A stretch of DNA of 22,952 nucleotides from an uncultured Lachnospiraceae bacterium (lineage in GTDB: Bacteria; Bacillota; Clostridia; Lachnospirales; Lachnospiraceae): the NCBI GenBank assembly GCA_937910785.1, contig CALDLG010000215.1, forward strand, positions 1 through 22,952, written 5' to 3'. How positions within the stretch are numbered: position 1 is the first letter of the stretch; every line of letters begins with the position of its first letter. This document shows, in pieces, positions 1 to 7,295 of the stretch. Below the pieces are notes generated by a model. That model was not told the origin of the DNA, ran no database searches, and worked only from the letters and a program-made list of their open reading frames with translations. A program made the position numbers and the translations under genes.

Positions 1-98
1 AAATCCATTTTCCGAAGTCAGACGCAAGGGAATATTTTGTGCAATCTGCCAATAAGAATTTTATATCGCACCTTTTGACACCTGAACCCTATTACATG
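1..98. other. Window-edge stretch without an assignable gene
   Basis: No start codon with a ribosome binding site is visible here. Two forward frames stay open from the window edge (one to a stop near 76, another into the following hairpin), so this may be the 3' end of a convergent plus-strand gene lying outside the window. Too little is visible to tell. Confidence 0.3.
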
Positions 99-125
99 AA
101 AAAGCATCCGCGCAGGATGCTTTTT
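99..125. terminator. Rho-independent terminator, probably bidirectional
   Basis: A perfect inverted repeat GCATCC (104–109) / GGATGC (115–120) with a 5-nt loop is flanked by AAAAA on the left and TTTTT on the right. Either strand therefore gives a hairpin followed by a U tract. It lies 29 nt past the stop codon of the esterase gene, so it should end the arabinofuranosidase–esterase transcript, and it could also serve a convergent gene to the left. Confidence 0.85.
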
Positions 126-153
126 GCATATATATAATATATTTAAAATCGTT

Positions 154-1695
154 TTATGTAAGTCCTCGAACAGAAGCATCCATCAGAAAACGCATAAAGG
201 CGTTTTCTTCCGTTTCGGATTCCGGACGGCTCAAAACGGCTGCCGCTCCCTGCGTCGAGAATATCATCTCACAGGGCTTGCCCGCTTCATAAGGCGCCCA
301 TTCCGGCATAGGAGACTGATCGGCGTCCGGACCGTTCGGATTTCCGGTTTTAATGAAATTCGCCCAGTAATTGCACATCTGACGGGCAAGATCATAATGC
401 TTTCCGGTAAAAGGCCGCCAGCACTTCGCAAGCGTCTCAAAGAAAAACCACAGATCTACGGAATGAAATGTCCCCGGTCTGTCATAGCCCGGTATATCGG
501 CCACAAATTTATAATAATAATGCTTCTGCCCGATTCCTCTGGCTGTACGGCTGTCAAAAATTCCCTTTATCGTACACTCCAGTCCGTTTACTTTCCCATA
601 GCGCCCCTCTTCATCGCATCGTCCGGCCTCCGGCATCTTCAGAAATTCTTCCGCATATTCTCCGAATACCGCCCTCGCTTTTTCTCTCATCTCCTCTTTG
701 GAATCTGCCTTGAGAAACGCCGGAAATTCATCTCCGGTATTTCCCGCCATTACGGGCACATCCGCACTTTTTCCCGCAAGAAAAAGCTCTAACGGATCGC
801 CAAAGCAGAAACAATGATCCACCGCCGGCCCCATAAAGGAAAACTTTTCCCGATACCCGGCATACTTATCCCGAATATAAAAAGCATCCAGCTCACGCGC
901 CTCCTCTATCGTCGATACACCGAGAAAGTCGAGAAAATTCCTGCCGTTCTCCTCCGCCTCCCGCAGCGTCTTCGGCACTCCGAACCCGCCTTTTTCATAT
1001 GGATTCCGAATCATTGCGCTCATGATAACGGCTCCTTTAAAAAGACCTTTATTTGCGGGACATGCCATCTGACTCAGCACGCTCCCGCCGCCCGCCGACT
1101 GCCCTGCAATCGTAATCTTTTCCGGATCGCCGCCAAAAGCGCGGATATTTCGTGCGACCCATTTCAAACCCGCCTGCTGGTCGAGATTCCCGAAATTCGC
1201 AGGCGCCTCCGGCTGCTCCTTCGTCAGCTGCGGATGTGCCATAAACCCGAATACATTGATCCGATAGTTCACCGTCACGACCACCACGCCTCTTCTCGCC
1301 AACCGCTCCCCGTCAAATTCCATCTCTGAGGGATACCCCCACTGCAGCGCGCCGCCGTAGTACCAGACGAGCACCGGCTGTTTTTCTTCGGTGCTTTTTG
1401 CCCCGGTCCATATATTCAGATACAGGCAGTCCTCTCCCATCTGCGTTTCCGGGTCCACATGCCATTCCCGACAATAGATATCATCGCCCAGTCCCGGCGT
1501 ATCCTGTACCGCAATGGGCCCAAAGCGGGAGGCATCCCGGACTCCCTCCCAGTTTTCACAGGGCTGCGGGGCACGCCATCTGTTCTCTCCGGTCGGGGGC
1601 GCCGCGAAAGGTATTCCCTTAAAAGCGGTGATTCTTGGGTCCGCCGCCTCAATTCCCCGTACCAGACCGTTTTCTGTTTCCGCAATTCGTATCAT
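154..1695 (-). CDS. Type B carboxylesterase (alpha/beta hydrolase)
   Basis: A 513-residue carboxylesterase of the type B (COesterase) family, which hydrolyses carboxylic esters. The nucleophile motif GQSAGG places the catalytic Ser near residue 200. The acidic residue is probably Glu323 in GNTGDEF, and the His is probably His411 in GTFHSVDL. The family signature EDCLYLNIW lies near residues 88–96. The oxyanion-hole segment reads YYGGAL where most members have HGGG/HGGA, a variant worth noting. There is no signal peptide, so a cytoplasmic enzyme is expected. I chose the ATG at 1695 over an upstream ATG at 1731 because GGAGGTG precedes it by about 11 nt and the family N-terminus starts here. 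It follows the GH51 gene by 101 nt, and an acyl- or feruloyl-arabinoside deacylating role is plausible. That substrate is inference only. Confidence 0.9.
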   Translation of the reverse strand: MIRIAETENGLVRGIEAADPRITAFKGIPFAAPPTGENRWRAPQPCENWEGVRDASRFGPIAVQDTPGLGDDIYCREWHVDPETQMGEDCLYLNIWTGAKSTEEKQPVLVWYYGGALQWGYPSEMEFDGERLARRGVVVVTVNYRINVFGFMAHPQLTKEQPEAPANFGNLDQQAGLKWVARNIRAFGGDPEKITIAGQSAGGGSVLSQMACPANKGLFKGAVIMSAMIRNPYEKGGFGVPKTLREAEENGRNFLDFLGVSTIEEARELDAFYIRDKYAGYREKFSFMGPAVDHCFCFGDPLELFLAGKSADVPVMAGNTGDEFPAFLKADSKEEMREKARAVFGEYAEEFLKMPEAGRCDEEGRYGKVNGLECTIKGIFDSRTARGIGQKHYYYKFVADIPGYDRPGTFHSVDLWFFFETLAKCWRPFTGKHYDLARQMCNYWANFIKTGNPNGPDADQSPMPEWAPYEAGKPCEMIFSTQGAAAVLSRPESETEENAFMRFLMDASVRGLT

Positions 1696-1738
1696 CTGTG
1701 TAACCACACCTCCGTTCCCAACAAGCCGCATTCATATC

Positions 1739-1776
1739 AGAGGCAGATTCCGGCCCCGGGCGCCTTCCCTGCCTCT
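1739..1776. other. Intercistronic hairpin between arabinofuranosidase and esterase genes
   Basis: A perfect 8-bp inverted repeat, AGAGGCAG (1739–1746) with CTGCCTCT (1769–1776), encloses a GC-rich 22-nt centre that can fold further (GGC/GCC). No U tract follows on either strand, so it is not a standard terminator. It could stabilise or process the message and so set the ratio of the two products. Confidence 0.5.
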
Positions 1777-1796
1777 ATATCATATCGGCCTTTTCC

Positions 1797-3299
1797 TTAA
1801 CGAATTCTGAGCATCAGAACGCTGCAGGGCGGAATCGTCAGGGACAATCCCCTTTCCGTCAGCGTATAATCCTGAAATTCCTTTTCTGTCACATTTTCAG
1901 GCTCTTCAAAGGTGTTATGCGCATTCATAGCTCCATGAAGAATCGTTCCCTCCACGACGGAAGGCTTTTTCTCTGCCAGTACGATCTCCAGTTTTTTCTC
2001 CTGATCCAGCGAAAGATTATTCAGCGTCACCGTAATCGTTCCCTCATGATCTATGGAAACCGACTCATGCACATCCGCCACCTGTATCTGGCCGGTGCCG
2101 GCAGTACCGCTTCCTTCCAGACAGCTTTCCACGAGCTCCGCCCCCTGATGATGCTTGTACATGTGAAATACCTGCCAGGTTGGCGTACGCAGCATTTTCT
2201 TTCCTTCTGTCAGAACGACCGCCTGCAGCACGTTGACGATCTGCGCAATACAGGCCATCTTTACGCGGTCACAGTGTTTATTGAAAATATTCAGTGTTAC
2301 GCCTGCAACGATGGCATCCCGCATCGTGCTCTGCTGATACAGAAATCCGGGGTTCGTGCCCGTTTCCACATCATGCCAGCATCCCCATTCATCGACAATC
2401 ATCCCGATCTTTTTCTCCGGATCATACTGATCCATGATCGCTCCATGTCTTCGGATAACATCTTCCATGCCAAGCGCCCGCTTCATCGTATAGAACCATT
2501 CATTCTCATCAAAATCCACCGCGCTTCCCTTGTGCTGCCCCTTTTCCACGCCTACATAATAATGTACGGAAAGTCCGTCCATAAATCCATGCGCATCCGC
2601 CGGCGCCGGTTTCCGGAAGCATTCATGCAGCACCGTATCTGTCCAGTTATAATCCGCCGCGTCCGCACCTCCGCAGACCTTAAAAATCGGCGCATTTTTA
2701 TCGTAATTTCTTACATAGGTCTGATATCTGCGGTACAAATGTGCGTAATAATCCGGTGTCATATTGCCGCCGCAGCCCCAGTTTTCATTGCCGACGCCGA
2801 AGTAATCCAGTTTCCATGCCTTTTCCTGTCCGTTCTTTTTCCGCAGCTCCGCCATGGGCGATACGCCGTCAAATGTCATGTATTCCACCCATTCGCTCAT
2901 TTCCTGTACCGTGCCGCTTCCCACATTCCCGCACACATAGGTCTTACATCCAAGCTGTCTGCAAAGCTCAAAATACTCATGCGTACCGAAACTGTTATCT
3001 TCCGTCACGCCGCCCCAATGCGTATTGACCATTCTCTTCCGCTCCTCCTTCGGGCCAATTCCGTCCTTCCAGTGATATTCGTCCGCAAAACAGCCCCCCG
3101 GCCAGCGCAGTACGGGCACGCCGATCTCCTTTAACGCCTCCACCACGTCTTTTCTCATACCGTTTTCGTTTGGAATCTCCGAGTCCTCGCCCACATACAT
3201 TCCTTCATAAATGCATCTCCCCAGATGCTCGCTGAAATGGCCGTAAATCTCCGGCGCTATGTAACCCTTTTTCCGATTCTCGTTAATATAAAGCTTCAT
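1797..3299 (-). CDS. abfA: GH51 alpha-L-arabinofuranosidase
   Basis: A 500-residue glycoside hydrolase family 51 enzyme that removes terminal alpha-L-arabinofuranosyl units from arabinan or arabinoxylan oligosaccharides. The N-terminal family signature (IYGHFSEHLGRCIYEGM, residues 18–34) is followed by the RWPGGCFADEYHW segment. The acid/base is Glu172 in GVGNENWG and the nucleophile is Glu304 in VDEWGCW. A C-terminal beta-sandwich domain follows (about residues 370–500). Length is normal for bacterial GH51. No signal peptide is present, so it acts in the cytoplasm on imported oligosaccharides. It has its own near-consensus promoter with a LacI-type operator, and the divergently unrelated upstream lacI gene ends in a terminator, so it is controlled separately from eda–lacI. 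The following gene is a carboxylesterase. Confidence 0.96.
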   Translation of the reverse strand: MKLYINENRKKGYIAPEIYGHFSEHLGRCIYEGMYVGEDSEIPNENGMRKDVVEALKEIGVPVLRWPGGCFADEYHWKDGIGPKEERKRMVNTHWGGVTEDNSFGTHEYFELCRQLGCKTYVCGNVGSGTVQEMSEWVEYMTFDGVSPMAELRKKNGQEKAWKLDYFGVGNENWGCGGNMTPDYYAHLYRRYQTYVRNYDKNAPIFKVCGGADAADYNWTDTVLHECFRKPAPADAHGFMDGLSVHYYVGVEKGQHKGSAVDFDENEWFYTMKRALGMEDVIRRHGAIMDQYDPEKKIGMIVDEWGCWHDVETGTNPGFLYQQSTMRDAIVAGVTLNIFNKHCDRVKMACIAQIVNVLQAVVLTEGKKMLRTPTWQVFHMYKHHQGAELVESCLEGSGTAGTGQIQVADVHESVSIDHEGTITVTLNNLSLDQEKKLEIVLAEKKPSVVEGTILHGAMNAHNTFEEPENVTEKEFQDYTLTERGLSLTIPPCSVLMLRIR

Positions 3300-3331
3300 A
3301 CCCTCTTTTCCCTTCTCTCTTATTTAGTTTG

Positions 3332-3345
3332 GTTTAACGTTTAAC
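3332..3345 (-). promoter_or_regulatory. Putative LacI-family operator of the GH51 gene
   Basis: On the minus strand this reads GTTAAACGTTAAAC. It is a palindrome around a central CG with one mismatched position in each half (6 of 7 pairs), as is typical for LacI/GalR operators, and it is also a perfect 7-bp direct repeat. It starts about 11 nt past the -10 box, near +5 to +18, where bound repressor would block initiation or elongation. The adjacent LacI-family gene is the obvious candidate regulator (inference). Confidence 0.6.
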
Positions 3346-3356
3346 TAGATAATGCA

Positions 3357-3385
3357 ATTATAGAATGTAGTCAAAATTCTGTCAA
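3357..3385 (-). promoter_or_regulatory. Sigma-A promoter of the arabinofuranosidase gene
   Basis: Minus-strand -35 TTGACA (3385–3380) and -10 TATAAT (3362–3357) are both perfect consensus hexamers with a 17-nt spacer. The predicted start is near 3350, giving a leader of about 50 nt. A promoter this strong suggests that expression is limited by repression at the downstream operator. Confidence 0.85.
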
Positions 3386-3387
3386 TA

Positions 3388-3432
3388 CAAAAAAGCATCT
3401 GCCGTATATTTTATTATTCCGGCCGATGCTTT
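3388..3432 (-). terminator. Rho-independent terminator downstream of the lacI gene
   Basis: The inverted repeat AAAGCATC (3392–3399) / GATGCTTT (3425–3432) is extended inward past one mismatch by GCCG (3401–3404) / CGGC (3420–3423). On the minus strand it runs into a T-rich tract. It starts 22 nt past the lacI stop codon and just before the GH51 promoter, separating the two transcription units. Confidence 0.75.
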
Positions 3433-3454
3433 CCGCAATCATTCCACTCTTTAT

Positions 3455-4495
3455 TCAGATGACATGAACGGACTCCCGTTCGATAAAAGTACAGGGAATC
3501 ATGATCCGATTCGTCTCTTCCCCGCTCTCCTCTTCTCCTTCCATCTGCTGTAACAACAGCCGCGCGGAAGTATGTCCGATCTCTTTAAGCGGCAGCGCTG
3601 TCGTTGTCAGTCCCGGTACAAAATACTCCGCAATATCCTGATTATCAAAACCTGCCACCGCAATATCGGCTCCCGCACGAAGTCCCTGTTCGGCAAGATA
3701 CTGATAGACACCGCCCGCCATGCGGTCCGCCATGCAGAATACCGCCGTCACATCCATTTTCAGCAGTTCCTTTGCTTCCTGATAAGCGCTTTCCTTATCC
3801 CATCGCGCATAACGTATCCATGCGGGATTATACAGAATCTGGTTTTCAAACAGCGCTTTCTGATATCCCAAAAGTCTTTGCTGTGTATGTATGTTATCCG
3901 ATTTTCCGCCGATGACACCGATTCTTCGATGGCCTTTGGATATGAGATACTGCACCATCTCATAGGCAGCCTTTTTATCGTCTATCGCAACGGCAGGAAT
4001 TTGAGGATTGCTGTCAAAAGCGTACGCCATTACCGCGGGTATCCTGAAATCCTCTGAAAAACAGTGAATCACTCTGGCATGTCCGGCAATATAGATAATC
4101 CCGTCCACCATAATGGAATTCAGTTCCTTCATGACCGGGTCCAGAATGGAATGATAACTGGCCTCATTGCTGAACCATGAATCATTCCACCTGGCATATA
4201 AACGAAGATTCTTTACAATCGTGCGGTATCCCTTCTCCTCGCAGAAGCTCATAATACCCTCTACGATTTCCGGCGTTGTAAACTGCGCGATATCTTCCGC
4301 CACGATACCGATTGTTTTCGTTTTCTGATTCCGTAGTCCCTGCGCAATATAATTAGGCCGGTATCCACGCCGGTCTATGACTTCCAGTACCCTTGCCTTC
4401 GTTTCTTCCCCGACCTTCGGTTTTCCGTTGAGAATATTGGAAACGGTCGTTGGTGAAACATTGCATTCTTTGGCAATTTCTTTTAAAGTAACCAT
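3455..4495 (-). CDS. LacI-family transcriptional regulator
   Basis: A 346-residue LacI/GalR-type repressor. The first 55 residues form the DNA-binding headpiece: the helix-turn-helix IAKECNVSPTTVSNILNG, then a hinge region ending with YIAQGLR. The rest is a periplasmic-binding-protein-like sugar-sensing domain, with KTKTIGIV opening it and VAGFDNQDIA near the C-terminal side. I chose the ATG at 4495 because LacI headpieces begin at this point and because a longer start at 4567 would overlap the aldolase gene. The ribosome binding site is weak. It follows eda by 46 nt, so the two are probably co-transcribed. Its likely target is the operator 110–160 nt downstream of its own stop, at the GH51 promoter. 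The effector is unknown; an arabinose- or uronate-related sugar would fit. Confidence 0.93.
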   Translation of the reverse strand: MVTLKEIAKECNVSPTTVSNILNGKPKVGEETKARVLEVIDRRGYRPNYIAQGLRNQKTKTIGIVAEDIAQFTTPEIVEGIMSFCEEKGYRTIVKNLRLYARWNDSWFSNEASYHSILDPVMKELNSIMVDGIIYIAGHARVIHCFSEDFRIPAVMAYAFDSNPQIPAVAIDDKKAAYEMVQYLISKGHRRIGVIGGKSDNIHTQQRLLGYQKALFENQILYNPAWIRYARWDKESAYQEAKELLKMDVTAVFCMADRMAGGVYQYLAEQGLRAGADIAVAGFDNQDIAEYFVPGLTTTALPLKEIGHTSARLLLQQMEGEEESGEETNRIMIPCTFIERESVHVI

Positions 4496-4541
4496 TCTGA
4501 TAGCGATACCTTTCTTCTGCCTGTTTCCAGCTTCTTTCGAA

Positions 4542-5501
4542 TCATTTCTGCAGCAGATGCAGCGCAAATCCCGAAACCTCCTCTTTCAGGTAAACAGCAC
4601 GCAGCGCCCCCTCCTTATAACTCGCAGTCTCCATATCCACTTCAATGCCGAGCGCCTCAAGATAACTGATCGAACGGTGAATATTATTTGTCCCGATCGC
4701 AATATGTCCTTTCGCTCCCAGATAGGGTGTCTTCATCGCTTCAATATATGTTCCTGCAAAAATGGAGCTGTTTCCCGGCTTTTTGGTAAAACCAAATACA
4801 CGGTCAAACAAATCCGTCGTCTCATCCGCTTCCGCTTCGCTCTCACAATTAATGCCGACATGCTTTAACTCAAATCCATGAACGGTCATAACCGCCTCTT
4901 TCGTGAGTTCCCTGATTTTGTCAAATTCCTTATTTTTTACAAGCTCACTGCTTACCATCCAGCTTCCGCCACAGGCAATGATCTTCGGAAATGCAAGATA
5001 TTCGCTAATATTTCCCGCGTTAATGCCTCCCGTCGGCATAAATTTCAGATTTACATAGGGCGCTGCCATCGCCTTAATGGCCTTTAACCCGCCGCATGCT
5101 TCCGCCGGAAAAAACTTAACGACATCAAGTCCCAGCTCCAGAGCGCATTCCATATCCGAAGGATTACTGCAGCCCGGCGCCACCGGAATCTTTTTTTCAA
5201 TACAATATTTGACCACCCCAGGATTCAGTCCGGGGCTCACGATAAATTCCGCACCGGCATTCACTGCCCGGTCAACCTGTTCGGTTGTCAGAACCGTTCC
5301 TGCACCGACAAGCATCTGCGGAAATTTCTCCTTCATAATGCGGATGGCTTCCTCTGCCGCCTCCGTTCGGAACGTAACCTCCGCTACCGGAAGCCCGCCT
5401 TCGCAAAGCGCCTTTGCCAACGGCTCCGCATCCTCTGCTTTATCCAGTACGACAACCGGTACGATTCCAAGTTTCTGAATTTTTTCCAATACTGCATTCA
5501 T
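4542..5501 (-). CDS. eda: KDPG/KHG aldolase with C-terminal VOC-like domain
   Basis: A 319-residue protein. Residues 1–205 are a class I 2-keto-3-deoxy-6-phosphogluconate / 4-hydroxy-2-oxoglutarate aldolase, which yields pyruvate plus glyceraldehyde-3-phosphate or glyoxylate. The acid/base is Glu41 in AEVTFRT, the Schiff-base lysine is Lys129 in VVKFFPAE, and the phosphate-binding loop is MPTGGI (155–160). A stand-alone Eda is about 205–215 residues; here residues 208–319 add a second domain resembling the vicinal oxygen chelate (glyoxalase) fold, with LKHVGINC opening it and His214, Glu254 and His266 as possible metal ligands (inference). The start is preceded by a GGAAGGGAG purine tract. 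Genes for the rest of the hexuronate or Entner-Doudoroff pathway are not in the window. It leads the eda–lacI unit. Confidence 0.93.
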   Translation of the reverse strand: MNAVLEKIQKLGIVPVVVLDKAEDAEPLAKALCEGGLPVAEVTFRTEAAEEAIRIMKEKFPQMLVGAGTVLTTEQVDRAVNAGAEFIVSPGLNPGVVKYCIEKKIPVAPGCSNPSDMECALELGLDVVKFFPAEACGGLKAIKAMAAPYVNLKFMPTGGINAGNISEYLAFPKIIACGGSWMVSSELVKNKEFDKIRELTKEAVMTVHGFELKHVGINCESEAEADETTDLFDRVFGFTKKPGNSSIFAGTYIEAMKTPYLGAKGHIAIGTNNIHRSISYLEALGIEVDMETASYKEGALRAVYLKEEVSGFALHLLQK

Positions 5502-5549
5502 GGTTCTTTCTCCCTTCCTTCCGATTCCTGTATAGTTCCCACTATTTTT

Positions 5550-5578
5550 ATTCTACTATGGAAAAAACTTCCCTACAA
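5550..5578 (-). promoter_or_regulatory. Weak candidate promoter for eda–lacI
   Basis: Minus-strand -10 TAGAAT (5555–5550) is a good match. The -35 TTGTAG (5578–5573) matches consensus at only three positions. The spacer is 17 nt. It is the best-placed candidate in the 133-nt gap upstream of eda, but the evidence is modest. Confidence 0.35.
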
Positions 5579-5634
5579 GGATTTTCTCTTTCATCCGGTT
5601 ATCTTTTTCTTTTTTCCTTCCTTTTCATGCATAT

Positions 5635-7101
5635 TTAACGATCCGCTCTGGCTGCCCTCATCAGAGATACGATATCATATGCCATCATACATCCCGCCGC
5701 ATAGAATAGTCCCATGCTGTACAGCATATACCGCGGCTGCGTAAAAATCGTTAAACCCACTGCCAGGGAATTGACCACAACTGCGGTCATTACGATAAAC
5801 ATAAAGGTAAGGCTCCTTCCGATCTGCTCTGTCCGGTCTCCATATTCCGCCGCGCCGGTCCTCTGCGGCATCATGCTGCGTAATTTCTTTTTCTGCATAA
5901 TAAGGTAAAGCGCCATCCCGCCTATGACAAGGTATGCGGCAAGCGCATACAGACTCAGCAGATTCGTCGCCCTTGCTATCGAGTTGACAAACCCTCTCCA
6001 GATATTATAAGCCCATACCTGAATTAACGGTCCCTTCTTCTGTCCAAGCAGCGTTCTGACCATACTATCGCAGATTTCATCGTATTTCAGTGCGGCCTCC
6101 ACCTCCGAATAATTGAAATTTTCCCCGATATAGCCCTCTACCACCGGATTAATAATGCCGTAACCGATCGCATCATAACTGTCCGCAAAATGTACCGCAA
6201 CGGACAGCCATCCCGGTTCCGCCCAGGGATACAGAATCTGTTCCCCGTCCGCCTGTTCCATGATGTCCAGATACAGTGCCCGGAGCATTTCATCCGTAAA
6301 AAGATTCTGGTCGTTCTCCACATCAGATGTATACAGCAGAACGCATAAAAACCCCATGGAATTATGACAGTGTTCTATCCAGGCGCCCCGCACCACATAA
6401 TTATAGGTCCTGTCCAGTAATTTCCCCGCAGACAGCACTGAAAGCAGCAACAGAATCAGAACACCGAACTTCCGTATTTTCCGGCTTCGAATGATATAAT
6501 ACCAGCCAAAAACCACACCCATAATAATGACGGTAATCAGCATCTGCTTTCTTATACTGAGCAGCAGAAAAGACAGCGCCATCGTCCATGCCACGTGCCG
6601 CTTCTGTTCCGTAATCACGCTCAGATACAGTTCCACACTGAATAATACAAAAAGGGGCAGGCACAAGCCTTCCGTCATGATACAGTCCGTATAAACAGAG
6701 CTTCTGATCGCCGCAAATCTGCAGAGCAGAGAGACAACAAACTGAAATCCGATCGCTGCCAGCTGCAGCAGCACGCTGTCATTCTTCGTCTTTTTAATCA
6801 CATACCCGGCATACCATGTGCTAAAACCCGCGATCAGGCTCTGAACAATGACCGTTCTCATCATGCCGGCCCCGGAGATCTCCGCCCCGCTCCGTACCTT
6901 CATCAACGCAAGAAACATCGGATAGAATGGTTCCCTTGAAATTTCCATCCCCGCATAGCTCATGGAATCCTTGCACCATACGGGTCCGTCCAGAATGGGA
7001 AAAAGAAGATAGAATAAAAGACAGACCGCTAATAGAACCGCGTCTGTCCTGTTGTATTTTTTAAAAAAAGCATTTTGCTTTTTCTGGTCTGCACTTTTCA
7101 T
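5635..7101 (-). CDS. Polytopic membrane protein, probable GT-C-type glycosyltransferase
   Basis: A 488-residue integral membrane protein with about nine or ten predicted hydrophobic segments, the first near residues 20–40 and the last near 455–480, and a long hydrophilic stretch around 245–360. After the first membrane segment comes a DSMSY motif (Asp45...Tyr49) followed by REPFYPMFLAL, and a Glu (about 144) sits at the start of another membrane segment. This arrangement recalls GT-C glycosyltransferases that use polyprenyl-phosphate sugars, including the acidic residue in the first outside loop. Family assignment is by pattern only. The ATG at 7101 has AGAGAGG 9 nt upstream, better than a GTG at 7107. 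It is an orphan, 194 nt after fabH, with no cell-wall genes beside it. Confidence 0.7.
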   Translation of the reverse strand: MKSADQKKQNAFFKKYNRTDAVLLAVCLLFYLLFPILDGPVWCKDSMSYAGMEISREPFYPMFLALMKVRSGAEISGAGMMRTVIVQSLIAGFSTWYAGYVIKKTKNDSVLLQLAAIGFQFVVSLLCRFAAIRSSVYTDCIMTEGLCLPLFVLFSVELYLSVITEQKRHVAWTMALSFLLLSIRKQMLITVIIMGVVFGWYYIIRSRKIRKFGVLILLLLSVLSAGKLLDRTYNYVVRGAWIEHCHNSMGFLCVLLYTSDVENDQNLFTDEMLRALYLDIMEQADGEQILYPWAEPGWLSVAVHFADSYDAIGYGIINPVVEGYIGENFNYSEVEAALKYDEICDSMVRTLLGQKKGPLIQVWAYNIWRGFVNSIARATNLLSLYALAAYLVIGGMALYLIMQKKKLRSMMPQRTGAAEYGDRTEQIGRSLTFMFIVMTAVVVNSLAVGLTIFTQPRYMLYSMGLFYAAGCMMAYDIVSLMRAARADR

Positions 7102-7295
7102 TATCACATGCCTCTCTTCTATGCCCTGATCTTTGTATGGTCTTTACAGCCCGCCCGTTAATATGCTCATATTATTATCACAAACTATCTTATGAGTATA
7201 CTACATATCCAAAGATTTTTCCATCATAGAATTACCGGCATTCATAATCCCTGCGGCAATGCTCATGTTTCCGCTTTTATCGACGGCAGGAGAGA

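Noticed and set aside
1917..3134. Long plus-strand open frame (about 405 codons) opposite the arabinofuranosidase gene
   Set aside because: It is antisense to a gene with clear GH51 catalytic motifs, shows no recognisable motif, has biased His/Arg/Ile composition typical of a shadow frame and has no convincing ribosome binding site.
7108..7295. Possible terminator or promoter in the fabH–membrane protein gap
   Set aside because: A 7-bp stem (ATTGCCG/CGGTAAT) exists but has a 15-nt loop and no T tract, and a TATACT lacks a good -35. Neither is strong enough to list.
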